Made by a program: the position numbers and the translations under genes. This document shows, in pieces, positions 17,195 to 26,646 of a DNA stretch of 64,000 bases. The notes beneath the pieces are model-generated. The model searched no databases. It was not told the DNA's origin and was given only the letters and a program-made list of their open reading frames with translations. Every line of letters begins with the position of its first letter. Within the stretch, counting starts at the first letter, position 1. The stretch is from Pseudomonas sp. CROZ-RG-20F-R04-15 (GTDB taxonomy: Bacteria > Pseudomonadota > Gammaproteobacteria > Pseudomonadales > Pseudomonadaceae): contig NZ_JAKNQL010000005.1 of the NCBI RefSeq assembly GCF_022662375.1, forward strand, positions 62,001-126,000, written 5' to 3'.

Positions 17195-17812
17195 GTGCCT
17201 GTCGTCTTTGTCGCCGCTTCCAAGCTGCCAACGCCTTTTGCGCAATTCACCATGCACGGTTTTCTCGATGAAGCCACCGGCCGCGAGCACGTCGTGCTGA
17301 GCCTGGGTGAATTTGCCGACGGCGCCCCGGTTCTCGGCCGTTTGCACTCCGAATGCCTGACGGGCGATGCCTTGTTCAGCCAGCGCTGCGACTGCGGCTC
17401 GCAACTGGAAGGCGCGCTCAAAGCCATCGCCCGTGAAGGCCGTGGCGTGTTGCTGTACCTGCGTCAGGAAGGTCGCGGCATCGGTCTGCTGAACAAGATC
17501 CGTGCCTACGAGTTGCAGGACGGCGGCGCCGACACCGTTGAAGCCAACGAACGTCTGGGCTTCGCCGCCGACCAGCGCGATTACGCGATGTGCCTGCCGA
17601 TGCTTGAGCATCTGGGCGTGAAATCCCTGCGTCTGATGACCAACAACCCGCGCAAGGTCAAAGCCTTGACCGACATGGGCATTACCGTCGCCGAGCGCGT
17701 GCCGCTGCACACCGGTCACAACCCGCACAACAAACTCTATCTGGCGACCAAGGCCAGCAAGCTCGACCACATGATGGGCAATGAGCATCAGGGCGAGGTC
17801 GATCGCGCGTGA
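17195..17812 (+). CDS. ribA: GTP cyclohydrolase II
   Basis: The 205-residue enzyme starts with GTG after an AGGAG site. It keeps the zinc ligands in [26 protein letters not shown], plus [31 protein letters not shown] and [17 protein letters not shown]. It opens GTP to start riboflavin synthesis, and so supplies the activity missing from RibBA at 12536. Its stop overlaps the next GTG as GTGA. Confidence 0.97.
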   Translation: MPVVFVAASKLPTPFAQFTMHGFLDEATGREHVVLSLGEFADGAPVLGRLHSECLTGDALFSQRCDCGSQLEGALKAIAREGRGVLLYLRQEGRGIGLLNKIRAYELQDGGADTVEANERLGFAADQRDYAMCLPMLEHLGVKSLRLMTNNPRKVKALTDMGITVAERVPLHTGHNPHNKLYLATKASKLDHMMGNEHQGEVDRA

Positions 17813-18228
17813 CGCGGGGTCAGGTGCGGCGCCGGTTGTCGGTCGATTGGTGGAAATACCTCGCACTGGCGCTGCTGCCGCTGTTCGTGCTCAACGCCTT
17901 GTTCGGTCAGGGCGAAGGAATTCTGCCGGTGCTGGCGATGCCGTTTTTCATTGCTGGTGTGGCGTCGATGTTTGTCAGCCTGAAGTTTTTCGGTCGTTAC
18001 AAACATGCACTGATCGCCACACAAAAAGCCCTTGATACTCCTGATGAGCCGGCCGCATGGATTGCTCTTGCAGCACGTCGTCGTGCGGCGTTTCTCGCCG
18101 CCGCTTTACCGGCGTGGATCGGTGCACTGGCGGTGTTTGTCGGTCTCGAAGCCGTGCCGCTGATGCTGTTGGCACTGTCCACGGCGGTGCTGTTCTACCT
18201 CTACCGTATCCCCCGTCAGCTCGGCTGA
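17809..18228 (+). CDS. hypothetical inner-membrane protein
   Basis: I do not recognise a functional family in this 139-residue protein. It has about four membrane segments ([80 protein letters not shown]) and a basic start [14 protein letters not shown], so the N-terminus is probably cytosolic. It is coupled by 4-base and 3-base overlaps to ribA upstream and the BtuF-like gene downstream, so the three form one transcription unit. A role in cofactor metabolism is only a guess from position. Confidence 0.8.
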   Translation: MTRGQVRRRLSVDWWKYLALALLPLFVLNALFGQGEGILPVLAMPFFIAGVASMFVSLKFFGRYKHALIATQKALDTPDEPAAWIALAARRRAAFLAAALPAWIGALAVFVGLEAVPLMLLALSTAVLFYLYRIPRQLG

Positions 18229-19028
18229 TGCGCCGTCTGTGGCTGGCGCTTCTGCTGCTGGTCGTCTCGGCTCCGGTGCTGGCGAGCCTGCGGGTGGTCA
18301 GCCTCGCGCCGTCACTTTCTGAAATTGTCGTTGAGCTGGATTCGGCTGATTTGTTGGTCGGCCTGCTGGATGCCGGTGAGCGGCCGGCTGAAATTGCCAG
18401 CGTTCCGTCCGTTGGCCGCTATGGTCAACTCGACATGGAACAACTGCTCAGCCTCAAGCCTGACTTGTTGTTGCTGTGGCCCGGCAGTGTCGGCCCGGCG
18501 CAGCGTGATCAGTTGAAGCGTCTGGGCATCCCGACCTTCGTCGCCGAACCGCATTCCTTCGAGCAACTCACTACCCAGATTGAAGCCATTGCCGCGCAAT
18601 TGGGGCGGCCCGAACGTGGGGTGACACGGGCGGCGGCGTTGCGCCAACAACTCGCAGAACTTCGCCAGCGTTATCGCCGCGATGTGCCGTTGCGGGTGTT
18701 TTATCAGGTGTGGGACAAGCCGCTGTACACCGTCGGTGGCGGGCAGATCATCAGCGATGCGCTGGAAGTTTGCGGGGCGCGGAATGTGTTCGCCGACCTG
18801 ATTCTGCCGGCGCCGCAGGTGAGTATTGAAGCCGTGCTGCAGCGTGATCCTGAAGTGATTCTGGCGGGTGATCAGGTGCAACTTGATGCGTGGAAGGCGT
18901 GGCCGCAAGTAGCAGCGGTGAAGCAAGCAAAATTACTGTTGGTCACCGACAAAGGTCTTGAGCGCCCAAGCGGCCAGATGATCAGCGCCACCGCCAAGCT
19001 CTGCCAATTGATCGCGCCTGACCGCTGA
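18228..19028 (+). CDS. periplasmic cobalamin-binding protein (BtuF-like)
   Basis: The 266-residue protein has a signal peptide ([19 protein letters not shown]). The class III binding-protein fold follows: LRVVSLAPSLSEIVVEL, LVGLLDAGERPAEIASVPSVGRYGQLDMEQLLSLKPDLLLLWPGS, FVAEPHSFEQL, VFYQVWDKPLYTVGGGQIISDALEVCGARNVFADL, QVSIEAVLQRDPEVILAG. This pattern is that of BtuF and related B12 or corrinoid binders. btuB for the outer membrane lies next to it on the other strand. No BtuCD permease and ATPase are in the window. The ATG at 18228 overlaps the previous stop (TGATG). Confidence 0.87.
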   Translation: MRRLWLALLLLVVSAPVLASLRVVSLAPSLSEIVVELDSADLLVGLLDAGERPAEIASVPSVGRYGQLDMEQLLSLKPDLLLLWPGSVGPAQRDQLKRLGIPTFVAEPHSFEQLTTQIEAIAAQLGRPERGVTRAAALRQQLAELRQRYRRDVPLRVFYQVWDKPLYTVGGGQIISDALEVCGARNVFADLILPAPQVSIEAVLQRDPEVILAGDQVQLDAWKAWPQVAAVKQAKLLLVTDKGLERPSGQMISATAKLCQLIAPDR

Positions 19029-19039
19029 AATCGGGGTGA

Positions 19040-19112
19040 CTTCTTCGCGAGCAGGCTCGCTCCCACAGGAGGATTGCATTCCAAATGTGGGAGCGAGCTT
19101 GCTTGCGAAGAG
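19040..19112. repeat. REPIN (REP pair)
   Basis: REPs at 19040-19069 and 19085-19112 form a compact inverted pair between the convergent BtuF-like and btuB genes. The right arm has a change (GCTTGCTTGCGAAG). The hairpin may also serve as a 3' boundary for both transcripts. Confidence 0.87.
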
Positions 19113-19139
19113 GCCAGCCAAAACACTGCAAATCTCAGA

Positions 19140-21023
19140 TCAAAGCTCAGGAGTCCAGGTGACACCAAACATCCACACCCGACCTTCCTCGCGATAACCG
19201 TACTGGCTGCCGTCGTAGCTGTAATTTGCTCGGCTGTAGCTCTTGTCGAAAATGTTATCGACCTTCAGATCCAGCTTGATCTCGCGATTCAGTGCCCAAC
19301 TGCTGCGCAAGCCGAACAGCGCATAGCCGCCCAGCGCCTGCGTATTGTCCTTATCGTCATAACTGCTGCTGACCGCCTGCCAACTGGCACCGAGGCTGAC
19401 TTGATCAAACTGTCGATCGAGATCCCAGCTCAACGTCCGCCGTGCGCGCCGCGCCAATGTGTGGCCGGTATCGCGATCGCGCGGGTCGATGATCGCTACG
19501 CCCAGGTTGCTCTGCCAGCCGAACAGCTCCTGCTTCAGTGCCGCTTCAAAGCCATTGATCCGCGCCGAAGCGACGTTCTCCGGGCGTGAGTTGCTGCCGA
19601 AGATGATCGCGTCTTCCAGGTCGGTACGGTAAATCGACACCTCGAGACGGCTGCTGTCGGTCAACTGACTGCGCCATTGCAGCTCGTAGCTTTTCGAGGT
19701 TTCCGGTTTCAGATCCGCGTTGCTGAAGTCCGGGTAGTACAGGTCGTTAAAGGTCGGCGCACGGAAGCCTTCGCTGTAGCTCAGCAACAGATCATTGTCC
19801 GGATTCAGCGGCAGAGTGAACGTACCGCTCCAAGTGTTCTGCCCGCCGAACTGCTGGTTGTCGTCGTGACGTAGGCCCAGTTCCGTAGAGAAGCTGTCGG
19901 CCTGATAACGGTGCTGAATGAAAACGGCACGGTTCCAGCGGCTGTCCTCATCGAATACGGTGCTGCTGTTGATCCGGTCTTCGTACCAGTCGCCGCCGAG
20001 GATCAGGCTGTTACGGGCGTCCAGCGTCAGGTCGTTCTGCCAGTTCAGCGAATCACGGTAGGTGTTGAACACTGTGCGTTCGTCACTGAGCTTGTCGAGG
20101 GTCTTCTCGCGGTTCTCGGTATGGCCGAACTCGACCCGGGTTTTCCAGGTTTCATTGACCCGAGCATCGACGTAACTGCTGACACTGCTGACGTTGAAAT
20201 CGCTGTAGGGCTGCTGTTGCACCGACTCGAACGTATTCATGTCGAAGCGGCCGAACGGATTGTCGAACTCGCTCTTGCCCCGGTTATCCAGCAGATTGGC
20301 GCCGACTTCGATGTCATCGGTCAGCGCATGGCTGAGGCTCAGACTGACGGATTTATTGCGGTAGGCGTCGTGATCGCCATCGCTTGGATACGACTCATGA
20401 GTACGGTCAATTCCGGCGGTTTCATCAAGGCTGGCGCCGAGGTTGAAACGGGTTTTCTCATCGCCGCCGGACAAGCCGAGGCTGCGCTGCCACGTTTGAT
20501 TGCTACCGAAACCGACGTGCAGCCGCGGCTGCAAACCCTGCTCAGTGCCGCGCCGGGTGAAGATCTGAATTACCCCGCCAATCGCATCACTGCCGTAAAT
20601 CACCGAACGCGAACCGCGTAGTACTTCCACGCGTTCGATCTGCTCGATGTTCAGATGCTGCAGATTGCTGTCGCCGGAGGTCGAGCTGCCGATGCGCTGG
20701 CCGTCGACCAACACCAGACTCTGCGCCGACTGCGTGCCACGAATGTAAATCCCCGGCAAACTGCCGCGCCCGCCGGCCTGCGCCACTTGCACGCCGGGCA
20801 CGCGACGCAGCAGATCCGGCACGTCACTCGGTTGCAGGCGGTCGATGTCTTCGCGGGTGAACACCGTGTTGGCGGCGCTGCTGTCGTTGCGTGCTTCGAC
20901 CTGGCGGTTGGCTGAGATCAACATGTCCGGCAGTTTCAGTGCCTGATCACGTTCGAAGTTGTCGGCGAGGGCGTTGGCGGATGGCAGCAGGAAGAAGGGC
21001 AGGGCAAGGCGCGTGAGTTTCAT
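19140..21023 (-). CDS. btuB: TonB-dependent vitamin B12 receptor BtuB
   Basis: The 627-residue protein has a signal peptide (MKLTRLALPFFLLPSANALA). The plug domain begins at about residue 30 (LPDMLISANRQVEARNDSSAANTVFTREDIDRLQPSDVPDLLRRVPGVQV, GIYIRGTQSAQSLVLVDGQRI, IERVEVLRGSRSVIYGSDAIGGVIQIFTRR). The barrel contains FRAPTFNDLYYPDFSNADLKPETSKSYELQW. This plug wording and the overall length match BtuB rather than siderophore receptors. It imports cobalamin across the outer membrane using TonB energy. I see no cobalamin riboswitch in the 139-base leader, which is mostly REPIN. The imported cofactor would serve EutBC in this window. Confidence 0.92.
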   Translation of the reverse strand: MKLTRLALPFFLLPSANALADNFERDQALKLPDMLISANRQVEARNDSSAANTVFTREDIDRLQPSDVPDLLRRVPGVQVAQAGGRGSLPGIYIRGTQSAQSLVLVDGQRIGSSTSGDSNLQHLNIEQIERVEVLRGSRSVIYGSDAIGGVIQIFTRRGTEQGLQPRLHVGFGSNQTWQRSLGLSGGDEKTRFNLGASLDETAGIDRTHESYPSDGDHDAYRNKSVSLSLSHALTDDIEVGANLLDNRGKSEFDNPFGRFDMNTFESVQQQPYSDFNVSSVSSYVDARVNETWKTRVEFGHTENREKTLDKLSDERTVFNTYRDSLNWQNDLTLDARNSLILGGDWYEDRINSSTVFDEDSRWNRAVFIQHRYQADSFSTELGLRHDDNQQFGGQNTWSGTFTLPLNPDNDLLLSYSEGFRAPTFNDLYYPDFSNADLKPETSKSYELQWRSQLTDSSRLEVSIYRTDLEDAIIFGSNSRPENVASARINGFEAALKQELFGWQSNLGVAIIDPRDRDTGHTLARRARRTLSWDLDRQFDQVSLGASWQAVSSSYDDKDNTQALGGYALFGLRSSWALNREIKLDLKVDNIFDKSYSRANYSYDGSQYGYREEGRVWMFGVTWTPEL

Positions 21024-21061
21024 GGACAGTCCACTGGTGTTTCAGGTGTACACAAATCAAA

Positions 21062-21154
21062 TGTGGGAGCGAGCCTGCTCGCGAATGCGCTGGGTCAGTC
21101 AGTAGTGATTTGACTGACAGTCCGCATTCGCGAGCAGGCTCGCTCCCACAAGGG
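21062..21154. repeat. REPIN between btuB and dxs
   Basis: REPs at 21062-21089 and 21124-21154 are inverted around a short spacer. They fill almost the whole gap upstream of btuB, leaving about 40 bases next to the btuB start. Confidence 0.9.
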
Positions 21155-21162
21155 TATTGCGT

Positions 21163-23061
21163 TTATTTGTCGAGTAAAGCCAGACGCTCGCGAATCGACG
21201 CTTCGATCCCGGCCTCATCCAGCCCGCACTCAGCCAGCATCTGCGCAGGTTTCGCGTGCTCGACGTAGACATCCGGCAAGCCCAGATGCAGCATCGACTT
21301 GAGGATGTTCTCCCGCGCGAGGAATTCGCTGACCGCGCCACCGGCGCCACCCATGATCGCGTTCTCTTCGAGGGTCACCAGCAATTCGTGGCTGCCGGCA
21401 ATCTCGCGCACCAGCGCTTCATCGAGCGGTTTGACGAAGCGCATGTCGATCACCGTGGCATCCAGCTTCTCGGCGACTTTCAGCGCTTCGGTCAGTTGCA
21501 CACCAAACACCAGCAGGGCGACTTTGCTGCCCTGACGACGGACGATGCCCTTGCCGATTTCGATCGGCTCGAGGTCTTTCTCAATGGTCGCATTCGGTCC
21601 ATTGCCGCGCGGGTAACGCACCGCCGCCGGGCCGTTGTAGAGGTGGCCGGTGGTGAGCATTTTGCGCAGTTCGTTTTCATCGCTCGGGGTCATGATGACC
21701 ATGCCCGGGATGCAGCGCAGGTACGACAGATCGAAGCTGCCAGCGTGAGTCGGGCCGTCTTCGCCGACCAGACCTGCACGATCGATGGCGAACAGCACAT
21801 CGAGGTTTTGCACCGCGACGTCATGCACCAACTGATCGTAACCACGCTGCAGGAACGTCGAATAGATCGCCACCACCGGTTTCGCGCCTTCGCAGGCCAT
21901 GCCGGCGGCGAATGTCACCGCGTGTTGCTCGGCGATCGCCACGTCGAAGTAGCGCAGCGGGAAGCGTTCGCTGAACGCGACCAGATCCGAGCCTTCTTTC
22001 ATCGCCGGGGTAATCCCGACCAGGCGCGGGTCAGCAGCCGCCATATCGCACAGCCACTCACCGAACACCGCCGAATACTTCGGCCCGCCGGCCTTCTTCG
22101 GCGCAGCGGCCGGAGCGTCCAGTGGTTCCAGTTTGGTGATGGCGTGGTAACCGATCGGGTCGACTTCCGCCGGGGCGAAGCCTTTACCTTTCTTGGTGAC
22201 GATGTGCAGGAACTGCGGGCCTTTCAGATCGCGCATATTGCGCAGCGTGGCGATCAGCGTTGGCAGGTCGTGGCCGTCGATCGGGCCGATGTAGTTCCAG
22301 CCCAGCTCTTCGAACAGGGTGCCGGGGACCAGCATGCCTTTGGCGTATTCTTCGGTACGACGGGCGATTTCCCACGCGCCGGGCAGGCGCGACAGGACTT
22401 TTTTGCTGCCCTCTCGCATGCTCGCGTAAGTGCGGCTGGAAAGGATCTTCGCCAGATAATTCGACAGACCGCCGACATTGCGCGAGATCGACATGTCGTT
22501 GTCGTTGAGGATCACCAGCATGTTGGCGTTCACTTCCGGCGCGTGGTTCAACGCCTCGAAAGCCATGCCTGCAGTCAACGCGCCGTCACCGATCACAGCA
22601 ATCGCCTTGCGATCGCTGTTCTGCAGGCGGGCGGCAATGGCCATGCCCAGCGCAGCGCTGATCGAGGTACTGGAGTGGCCGACGCCAAAAGTGTCGTACT
22701 CGCTCTCGGCGCGACGCGGGAACGCAGCAATGCCGTCCTTCTGACGCAGCGTGCCCATGCGCTCGCGGCGACCGGTGAGGATCTTGTGCGGGTACGCCTG
22801 ATGACCGACGTCCCACAGCAACCGGTCGTCCGGCGTGTCGAAGACGTAATGCAACGCGATGGTCAGCTCGATCACGCCCAGGCCGGCACCGAAATGCCCA
22901 CCGGTCTGACCGACCGTGTAGAGCAATTCCAGGCGCAACTCATCGGCCAGGGTTTCCAGCTCGGCTTCGCCTAACCGGCGCAGGCCGTCCGGCGTATTCG
23001 CGCGGTCGAGCAGGGGCGTGGTCGGGCGCTTGCGGGGAATCTCATGAAACGTCGTGGGCAT
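21163..23061 (-). CDS. dxs: 1-deoxy-D-xylulose-5-phosphate synthase
   Basis: The 632-residue enzyme shows the thiamine diphosphate motif [16 protein letters not shown]...[10 protein letters not shown], the early [39 protein letters not shown] and [15 protein letters not shown], and the transketolase-type central and C-terminal domains ([41 protein letters not shown]). It makes DXP from pyruvate and glyceraldehyde-3-phosphate, the first step of the MEP isoprenoid route. ispA and xseB lie upstream on the same strand, the classic xseB-ispA-dxs operon. A 91-base gap separates it from ispA. Confidence 0.97.
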   Translation of the reverse strand: MPTTFHEIPRKRPTTPLLDRANTPDGLRRLGEAELETLADELRLELLYTVGQTGGHFGAGLGVIELTIALHYVFDTPDDRLLWDVGHQAYPHKILTGRRERMGTLRQKDGIAAFPRRAESEYDTFGVGHSSTSISAALGMAIAARLQNSDRKAIAVIGDGALTAGMAFEALNHAPEVNANMLVILNDNDMSISRNVGGLSNYLAKILSSRTYASMREGSKKVLSRLPGAWEIARRTEEYAKGMLVPGTLFEELGWNYIGPIDGHDLPTLIATLRNMRDLKGPQFLHIVTKKGKGFAPAEVDPIGYHAITKLEPLDAPAAAPKKAGGPKYSAVFGEWLCDMAAADPRLVGITPAMKEGSDLVAFSERFPLRYFDVAIAEQHAVTFAAGMACEGAKPVVAIYSTFLQRGYDQLVHDVAVQNLDVLFAIDRAGLVGEDGPTHAGSFDLSYLRCIPGMVIMTPSDENELRKMLTTGHLYNGPAAVRYPRGNGPNATIEKDLEPIEIGKGIVRRQGSKVALLVFGVQLTEALKVAEKLDATVIDMRFVKPLDEALVREIAGSHELLVTLEENAIMGGAGGAVSEFLARENILKSMLHLGLPDVYVEHAKPAQMLAECGLDEAGIEASIRERLALLDK

Positions 23062-23152
23062 CAGGCGAATCGTTATAGGTATAAAAGATGCGGCAGTTTA
23101 CCTGATGCATCGCCCCCTGCCCACGCGTTGGTCTTTTTTGGCGGATACGCCG

Positions 23153-24040
23153 TCAGTTGCGCCGCTCGACGATATACCGGGCCAGCTCGCGCAAGGGCTC
23201 GGCTGCCGCGTCAAACGGTCGCAGGGCGTGCAGGGCCTGATCGCGCAGTTCCAAGGCATAGGCCTTGGCGGCGTCGAGACCGAGCAGGGCCGGGTAGGTC
23301 GGTTTGTCACGGGCAATGTCGGCGCCCTGGCGTTTACCGAGGGTTTCGGTATCGCTTTCGACGTCGAGGATGTCGTCCTGCACCTGAAAGGCCAGGCCGA
23401 TAGCCTGTGCATAAGTCTGCAGGGCCTTGAGTTCGTCCTTCTCGGCGCGGCCGCTGGCCAGAGCACCGAGTTTGACGCTGACCTCGATCAGCGCGCCGGT
23501 CTTGTGCCGGTGCATCTGTTCAAGGGCTTTCTGATCGAGTTTCAGGCCAACCGAACCGAGGTCGATGGCTTGACCGCCGACCATGCCTGCCGGGCCCGCA
23601 GCCTGGGCCAGCGCAGTGACCATTTGCAGGCGGATGTCGCTGCTGCTATCGCTCAGGCGCGGGTCGAGCAGGGCGCTGAAGGCCAGGCTCTGCAAACCGT
23701 CACCGGCAAGAATCGCGCAGGCTTCATCGAATTTCTTGTGCGTGGTCGGCTGACCACGACGCAGATCGTCGTCATCCATCGCCGGCAAATCGTCGTGCAC
23801 CAGCGAATAAGCGTGGATCAGCTCGACCGCGCAGGCGGCGCCGTTGGCTTGCTCGGCTTTACCGCCGAGCGCTTCGCACGCGGCGTAGGCCAGCAGCGGA
23901 CGCACGCGTTTGCCGCCGTTCATCACGCTGTAGTGCATGGCTTGGTAAAGCCGCGCCAACTCCGGCAACGGCGCGTTGAACAGGGTTTCCAGAGCGGCGT
24001 TGACCCGGGTCTGGCTGGTCGCCGTGTACGCCGCAATCAT
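23153..24040 (-). CDS. ispA: farnesyl diphosphate synthase
   Basis: The 295-residue protein starts [21 protein letters not shown] at 24040. The prenyltransferase aspartate-rich motifs are present: [29 protein letters not shown] and [59 protein letters not shown] is the isopentenyl-diphosphate-binding segment. It makes the C15 precursor for ubiquinone and undecaprenyl phosphate. It overlaps xseB by 4 bases. The longer reading from 24139 lies inside xseB. Confidence 0.96.
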   Translation of the reverse strand: MIAAYTATSQTRVNAALETLFNAPLPELARLYQAMHYSVMNGGKRVRPLLAYAACEALGGKAEQANGAACAVELIHAYSLVHDDLPAMDDDDLRRGQPTTHKKFDEACAILAGDGLQSLAFSALLDPRLSDSSSDIRLQMVTALAQAAGPAGMVGGQAIDLGSVGLKLDQKALEQMHRHKTGALIEVSVKLGALASGRAEKDELKALQTYAQAIGLAFQVQDDILDVESDTETLGKRQGADIARDKPTYPALLGLDAAKAYALELRDQALHALRPFDAAAEPLRELARYIVERRN

Positions 24041-24279
24041 TCTGGCTGTTCCGCGTCGAAGGGTTCCTCGGCGAGTTCGCCATCGCGCTCCAGCAGCACT
24101 TGCACCTTCTGCTCGGCTTGCGCCAGCGCTGCCTGGCAATCACGGGTCAGACCGATGCCCTGCTCGAAAGCGGTCAGCGAGTCTTCCAGCGACAATTCAC
24201 CGTTCTCCAGACGCTCGACCAGTGTTTGCAGGTCGGCGAGGGACTGTTCGAAATCCAGTGCAGCTTTTTTGCGGGCCAT
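24037..24279 (-). CDS. xseB: exodeoxyribonuclease VII small subunit
   Basis: The 80-residue protein shows the XseB signature: [53 protein letters not shown]. It forms the helical coat around XseA in the nuclease that degrades single-stranded DNA. Its acidic tail ([15 protein letters not shown]) is ordinary. It is first in the xseB-ispA-dxs unit. The promoter should lie in 24280-24391, where no clear box is visible. Confidence 0.96.
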   Translation of the reverse strand: MARKKAALDFEQSLADLQTLVERLENGELSLEDSLTAFEQGIGLTRDCQAALAQAEQKVQVLLERDGELAEEPFDAEQPE

Positions 24280-24391
24280 GGCGGCGATTTCCGGTTGACG
24301 TTAAACCGGCGCGACACTAGCAGATAGGGGGTTTATGGGCAAATGAGCGGGGTGGCCTGAAAGGGCAAAAATGACTTTGTGGCGGTTGGGT

Positions 24392-25537
24392 TTAACGCGC
24401 AGCTCTGTCCGGATAATTGATCTGGTAGCGCGTGCTACGGCCACCTCCCGGCAAGCGTTGCAGGCAACCTTTCTCCAGCAACTGCGCAAGATGTCGGGTC
24501 GCCGTGGCCTTCGACACTTTCGCCACCGCTTGATATTGCCCGGCGCTGATACCGTGCTCAAAACCCCGCTCACCGCCGTCGAGCAGGCGGTTAAGCACTT
24601 TGACCTGCTCCGCCGAAAGTTCGGACTCGCGGTGTGCCTGCCAGAAACGCGTCTTGCCCAGCACGCTTTCAATCCGGGTGATGGCTTGTTGCAGACTGCG
24701 TAGCAAGGTTTGCAGGAACCAAGTGAGCCACTCGGTGATATCCAGCGTGGCTTTCTGGCTCGACTCCAGAATCCGATAGTAGCCGGAACGATCATCCAGA
24801 ATGCTCGCCGACATGGCGTAGAAACGGATGGCTTGCGCTTCGCCCTGTGCCAGCGCCAGATCAGTGATGGTGCGGGTGAGGCGACCGTTGCCATCGTCAA
24901 ACGGATGCAAAGTGACAAACCAGAAATGGGCGATGCCCGCGCGTAGCATAGGGTCCAGTGCTGTCTGATGCTGGCTGGCCTCGAACCATTGGAGAAACTG
25001 GTCGAGCTGCTGCTCAAGACCTTTGCGAGGTGGCGCCTCAAAATGAACCGTCGGACGATCAATGCGACCCGATACCACCTGCATTGGCTCGTCACCGCGT
25101 AGAGCACCCACATGCATTGAGCGCGCAGTAAGGTCTGCCTCTTGATCGGGAAACAGCCATTGGTGCCATTCCAGCAAGCGTTCCAGCGTCAACGGTTCGG
25201 CAAATCGACGGGTGGCATCAAGCATGAGCTGCGCCAGACCTTCACTGCGTTGGCTGACGTTATCGCCGTCAATCAACTCCAGGCCCAATCGTCGCGCCAG
25301 CGACGACCGTACGGAGCCAACATTCAGTTGCTCACCTTCGATGGCCGAAGACGTCACGATATTCTGCAGAAGGGCATCCAGTTCGGTCTGAGCCGCCAAG
25401 GAGTCTCCTACTGAACCGGCCATACCCATCAACTGACCTTGTGCCTGTACACACTCGCGCAACAACGGTGTCAGGCGTTCTGCCTGCCAGTTGAAGTCGG
25501 GCCAATCGGGCTGCTGCCAGATCCAGTGAGTTGCCAT
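24392..25537 (-). CDS. Fic-family AMP-transferase with N-terminal DUF4172 and C-terminal winged helix
   Basis: The 381-residue protein starts MATHWIWQQPDWPDFNWQ at 25537 behind AAGGCAGG; the upstream extension from 25588 crosses palindromes. Domains in order: a DUF4172-type N-terminus; an inhibitory helix SSAIEGEQL fitting the (S/T)xxxE(G/N) antitoxin motif of class II Fic proteins; the Fic core with the catalytic HPFDDGNGRLTR; and a C-terminal helix-turn-helix (LSAEQVKVLNRLLDGG, YQAVAKVSKATATRHLAQLLEKGCLQRLPGGGRSTRYQ). Fic proteins move AMP from ATP to a hydroxyl on a target protein, and the built-in helix restrains this. The winged helix and two perfect palindromes in the leader suggest autoregulation. 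The target is unknown. Confidence 0.9.
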   Translation of the reverse strand: MATHWIWQQPDWPDFNWQAERLTPLLRECVQAQGQLMGMAGSVGDSLAAQTELDALLQNIVTSSAIEGEQLNVGSVRSSLARRLGLELIDGDNVSQRSEGLAQLMLDATRRFAEPLTLERLLEWHQWLFPDQEADLTARSMHVGALRGDEPMQVVSGRIDRPTVHFEAPPRKGLEQQLDQFLQWFEASQHQTALDPMLRAGIAHFWFVTLHPFDDGNGRLTRTITDLALAQGEAQAIRFYAMSASILDDRSGYYRILESSQKATLDITEWLTWFLQTLLRSLQQAITRIESVLGKTRFWQAHRESELSAEQVKVLNRLLDGGERGFEHGISAGQYQAVAKVSKATATRHLAQLLEKGCLQRLPGGGRSTRYQINYPDRAAR

Positions 25538-25558
25538 TCGTTGCCTGCCTTGAGTCCG

Positions 25559-25587
25559 TGAGCCGAATAGAAAAGCTATTCGGCTCA
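25559..25587. promoter_or_regulatory. perfect 12-bp palindrome, Fic gene operator candidate 1
   Basis: TGAGCCGAATAG at 25559-25570 and its exact complement CTATTCGGCTCA at 25576-25587 surround a 5-base spacer. It starts 22 bases upstream of the Fic gene start. Confidence 0.7.
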
Positions 25588-25591
25588 TTTT

Positions 25592-25622
25592 GTGAGCCGA
25601 ATATGACGCCTATTCGGCTCAC
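25592..25622. promoter_or_regulatory. perfect 12-bp palindrome, Fic gene operator candidate 2
   Basis: GTGAGCCGAATA at 25592-25603 and TATTCGGCTCAC at 25611-25622 surround a 7-base spacer. It shares the half-site TGAGCCGAATA with the first palindrome, only four bases away, giving four half-sites in 64 bases. There is no T-run, so a terminator is unlikely. Confidence 0.7.
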
Positions 25623-25814
25623 CGTCCACCGGGTTGGCTTGATTCCTACAGCAAAAGCACATGTATCCGATTGTTAAAAAACCGCCAAATGGCTAATCTT
25701 CGCGCCTTCTACGACCCCATAGTCACGGGTCTTTCAGACGAAACGCAGTTTTACCGCTGTGAAGTACCGAGGATCGGGTGCAAGGTTTCGTTCAGGCATG
25801 GCAGGAGGCATTAC

Positions 25815-26606
25815 ATGCGGTCATTGATTTTGCTGCTGATCAGTCTGGCCTTCGCGCCCGGGCTGCGGGCCGCGCCGAGTGCTGAACTGTCCGAACCGGT
25901 CGGTGGCTGGCGCTATCACGGCTTGCTCGATCGTACGGAAAACCCGCAAGTCGCCTATCCCACGCCGCCGATCGATCGCGGCATCCAGCGCAATCGCACG
26001 ATGATCCAGGGCCAGCTCAAGGCCATCGGACACATGCGTCCGCCGCACAGTCTCGCCGTAAATGGCAATCCCCTGAATCTGTACACCGACGACCAAGGCC
26101 GTTTCGCCCGGCCGTACGCGTTCGGCGCCGGCTCCAACAGCGTCGAGGTGATCAGCGCCGAAGGCCAGTCGCTCAAGCGTGTGCAATTTTATGAAGCAAA
26201 CAATTTGCGCACGCCGGCGCGGATTCGTCTTGTCTTGGGATGGGACGATCCGAAAGCCGAACTCGATCTGCACATTGTCACGCCCGACGGTCAGCATGCG
26301 TTCTGGGCACAACCGGCGCTGAGCAATGGCGGCGGCCTCGACCCGGATGGTGTCGATGGCCCCGGCCCGGAAATGTTCACCATGACCGCGCCGCTGCACG
26401 GCACCTATCTGGTTTACGTCAACTATTGGGGCAACTTCGGCAACGGCGGCTATAACTTCGAGGAGACCAGCAACCAGAACGAGGTGATCACCTCGCAAAT
26501 CACGCTGGTGCTCAACGAAAACACCGTCGACGAAAAACGCGAAACGTTCATCGTGCCCCTGCGGGCGATCGGTGATCTGCTGCTGGTCAAGACTTTCAAC
26601 TATTAA
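25815..26606 (+). CDS. magA: MagA-like DUF2135 protein, first gene of the mag operon
   Basis: The 263-residue protein starts at 25815 after GGAGG. Its signal peptide (MRSLILLLISLAFAPGLRA) is followed by a YfaP/DUF2135 pattern: EPVGGWRYHGLLD, LAVNGNPLNLYTDDQGRFARPYAFGAGSNSVEVIS, RIRLVLGWDDPKAELDLHIVTPDGQHAFWAQP, GPGPEMFTMTAPLHGTYLVYVNYWG, ETFIVPLRAIGDLLLVKTFNY. It is periplasmic. It is paralogous to magF at the other end of the operon, sharing the opening PVGGWR and the closing motif. In P. aeruginosa magA-F form one operon under Gac/Rsm control. Its own role beside MagD is not defined. Confidence 0.88.
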   Translation: MRSLILLLISLAFAPGLRAAPSAELSEPVGGWRYHGLLDRTENPQVAYPTPPIDRGIQRNRTMIQGQLKAIGHMRPPHSLAVNGNPLNLYTDDQGRFARPYAFGAGSNSVEVISAEGQSLKRVQFYEANNLRTPARIRLVLGWDDPKAELDLHIVTPDGQHAFWAQPALSNGGGLDPDGVDGPGPEMFTMTAPLHGTYLVYVNYWGNFGNGGYNFEETSNQNEVITSQITLVLNENTVDEKRETFIVPLRAIGDLLLVKTFNY

Positions 26607-26646
26607 GTAAGCATTCCGCCACGGATGAAATCCTGAGCTTTGGGAA

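Noticed and set aside
25559..25622. The tandem palindromes as terminators of magA-side or Fic-side transcripts
   Set aside because: No T-run follows on either strand, and they lie in a divergent promoter gap.
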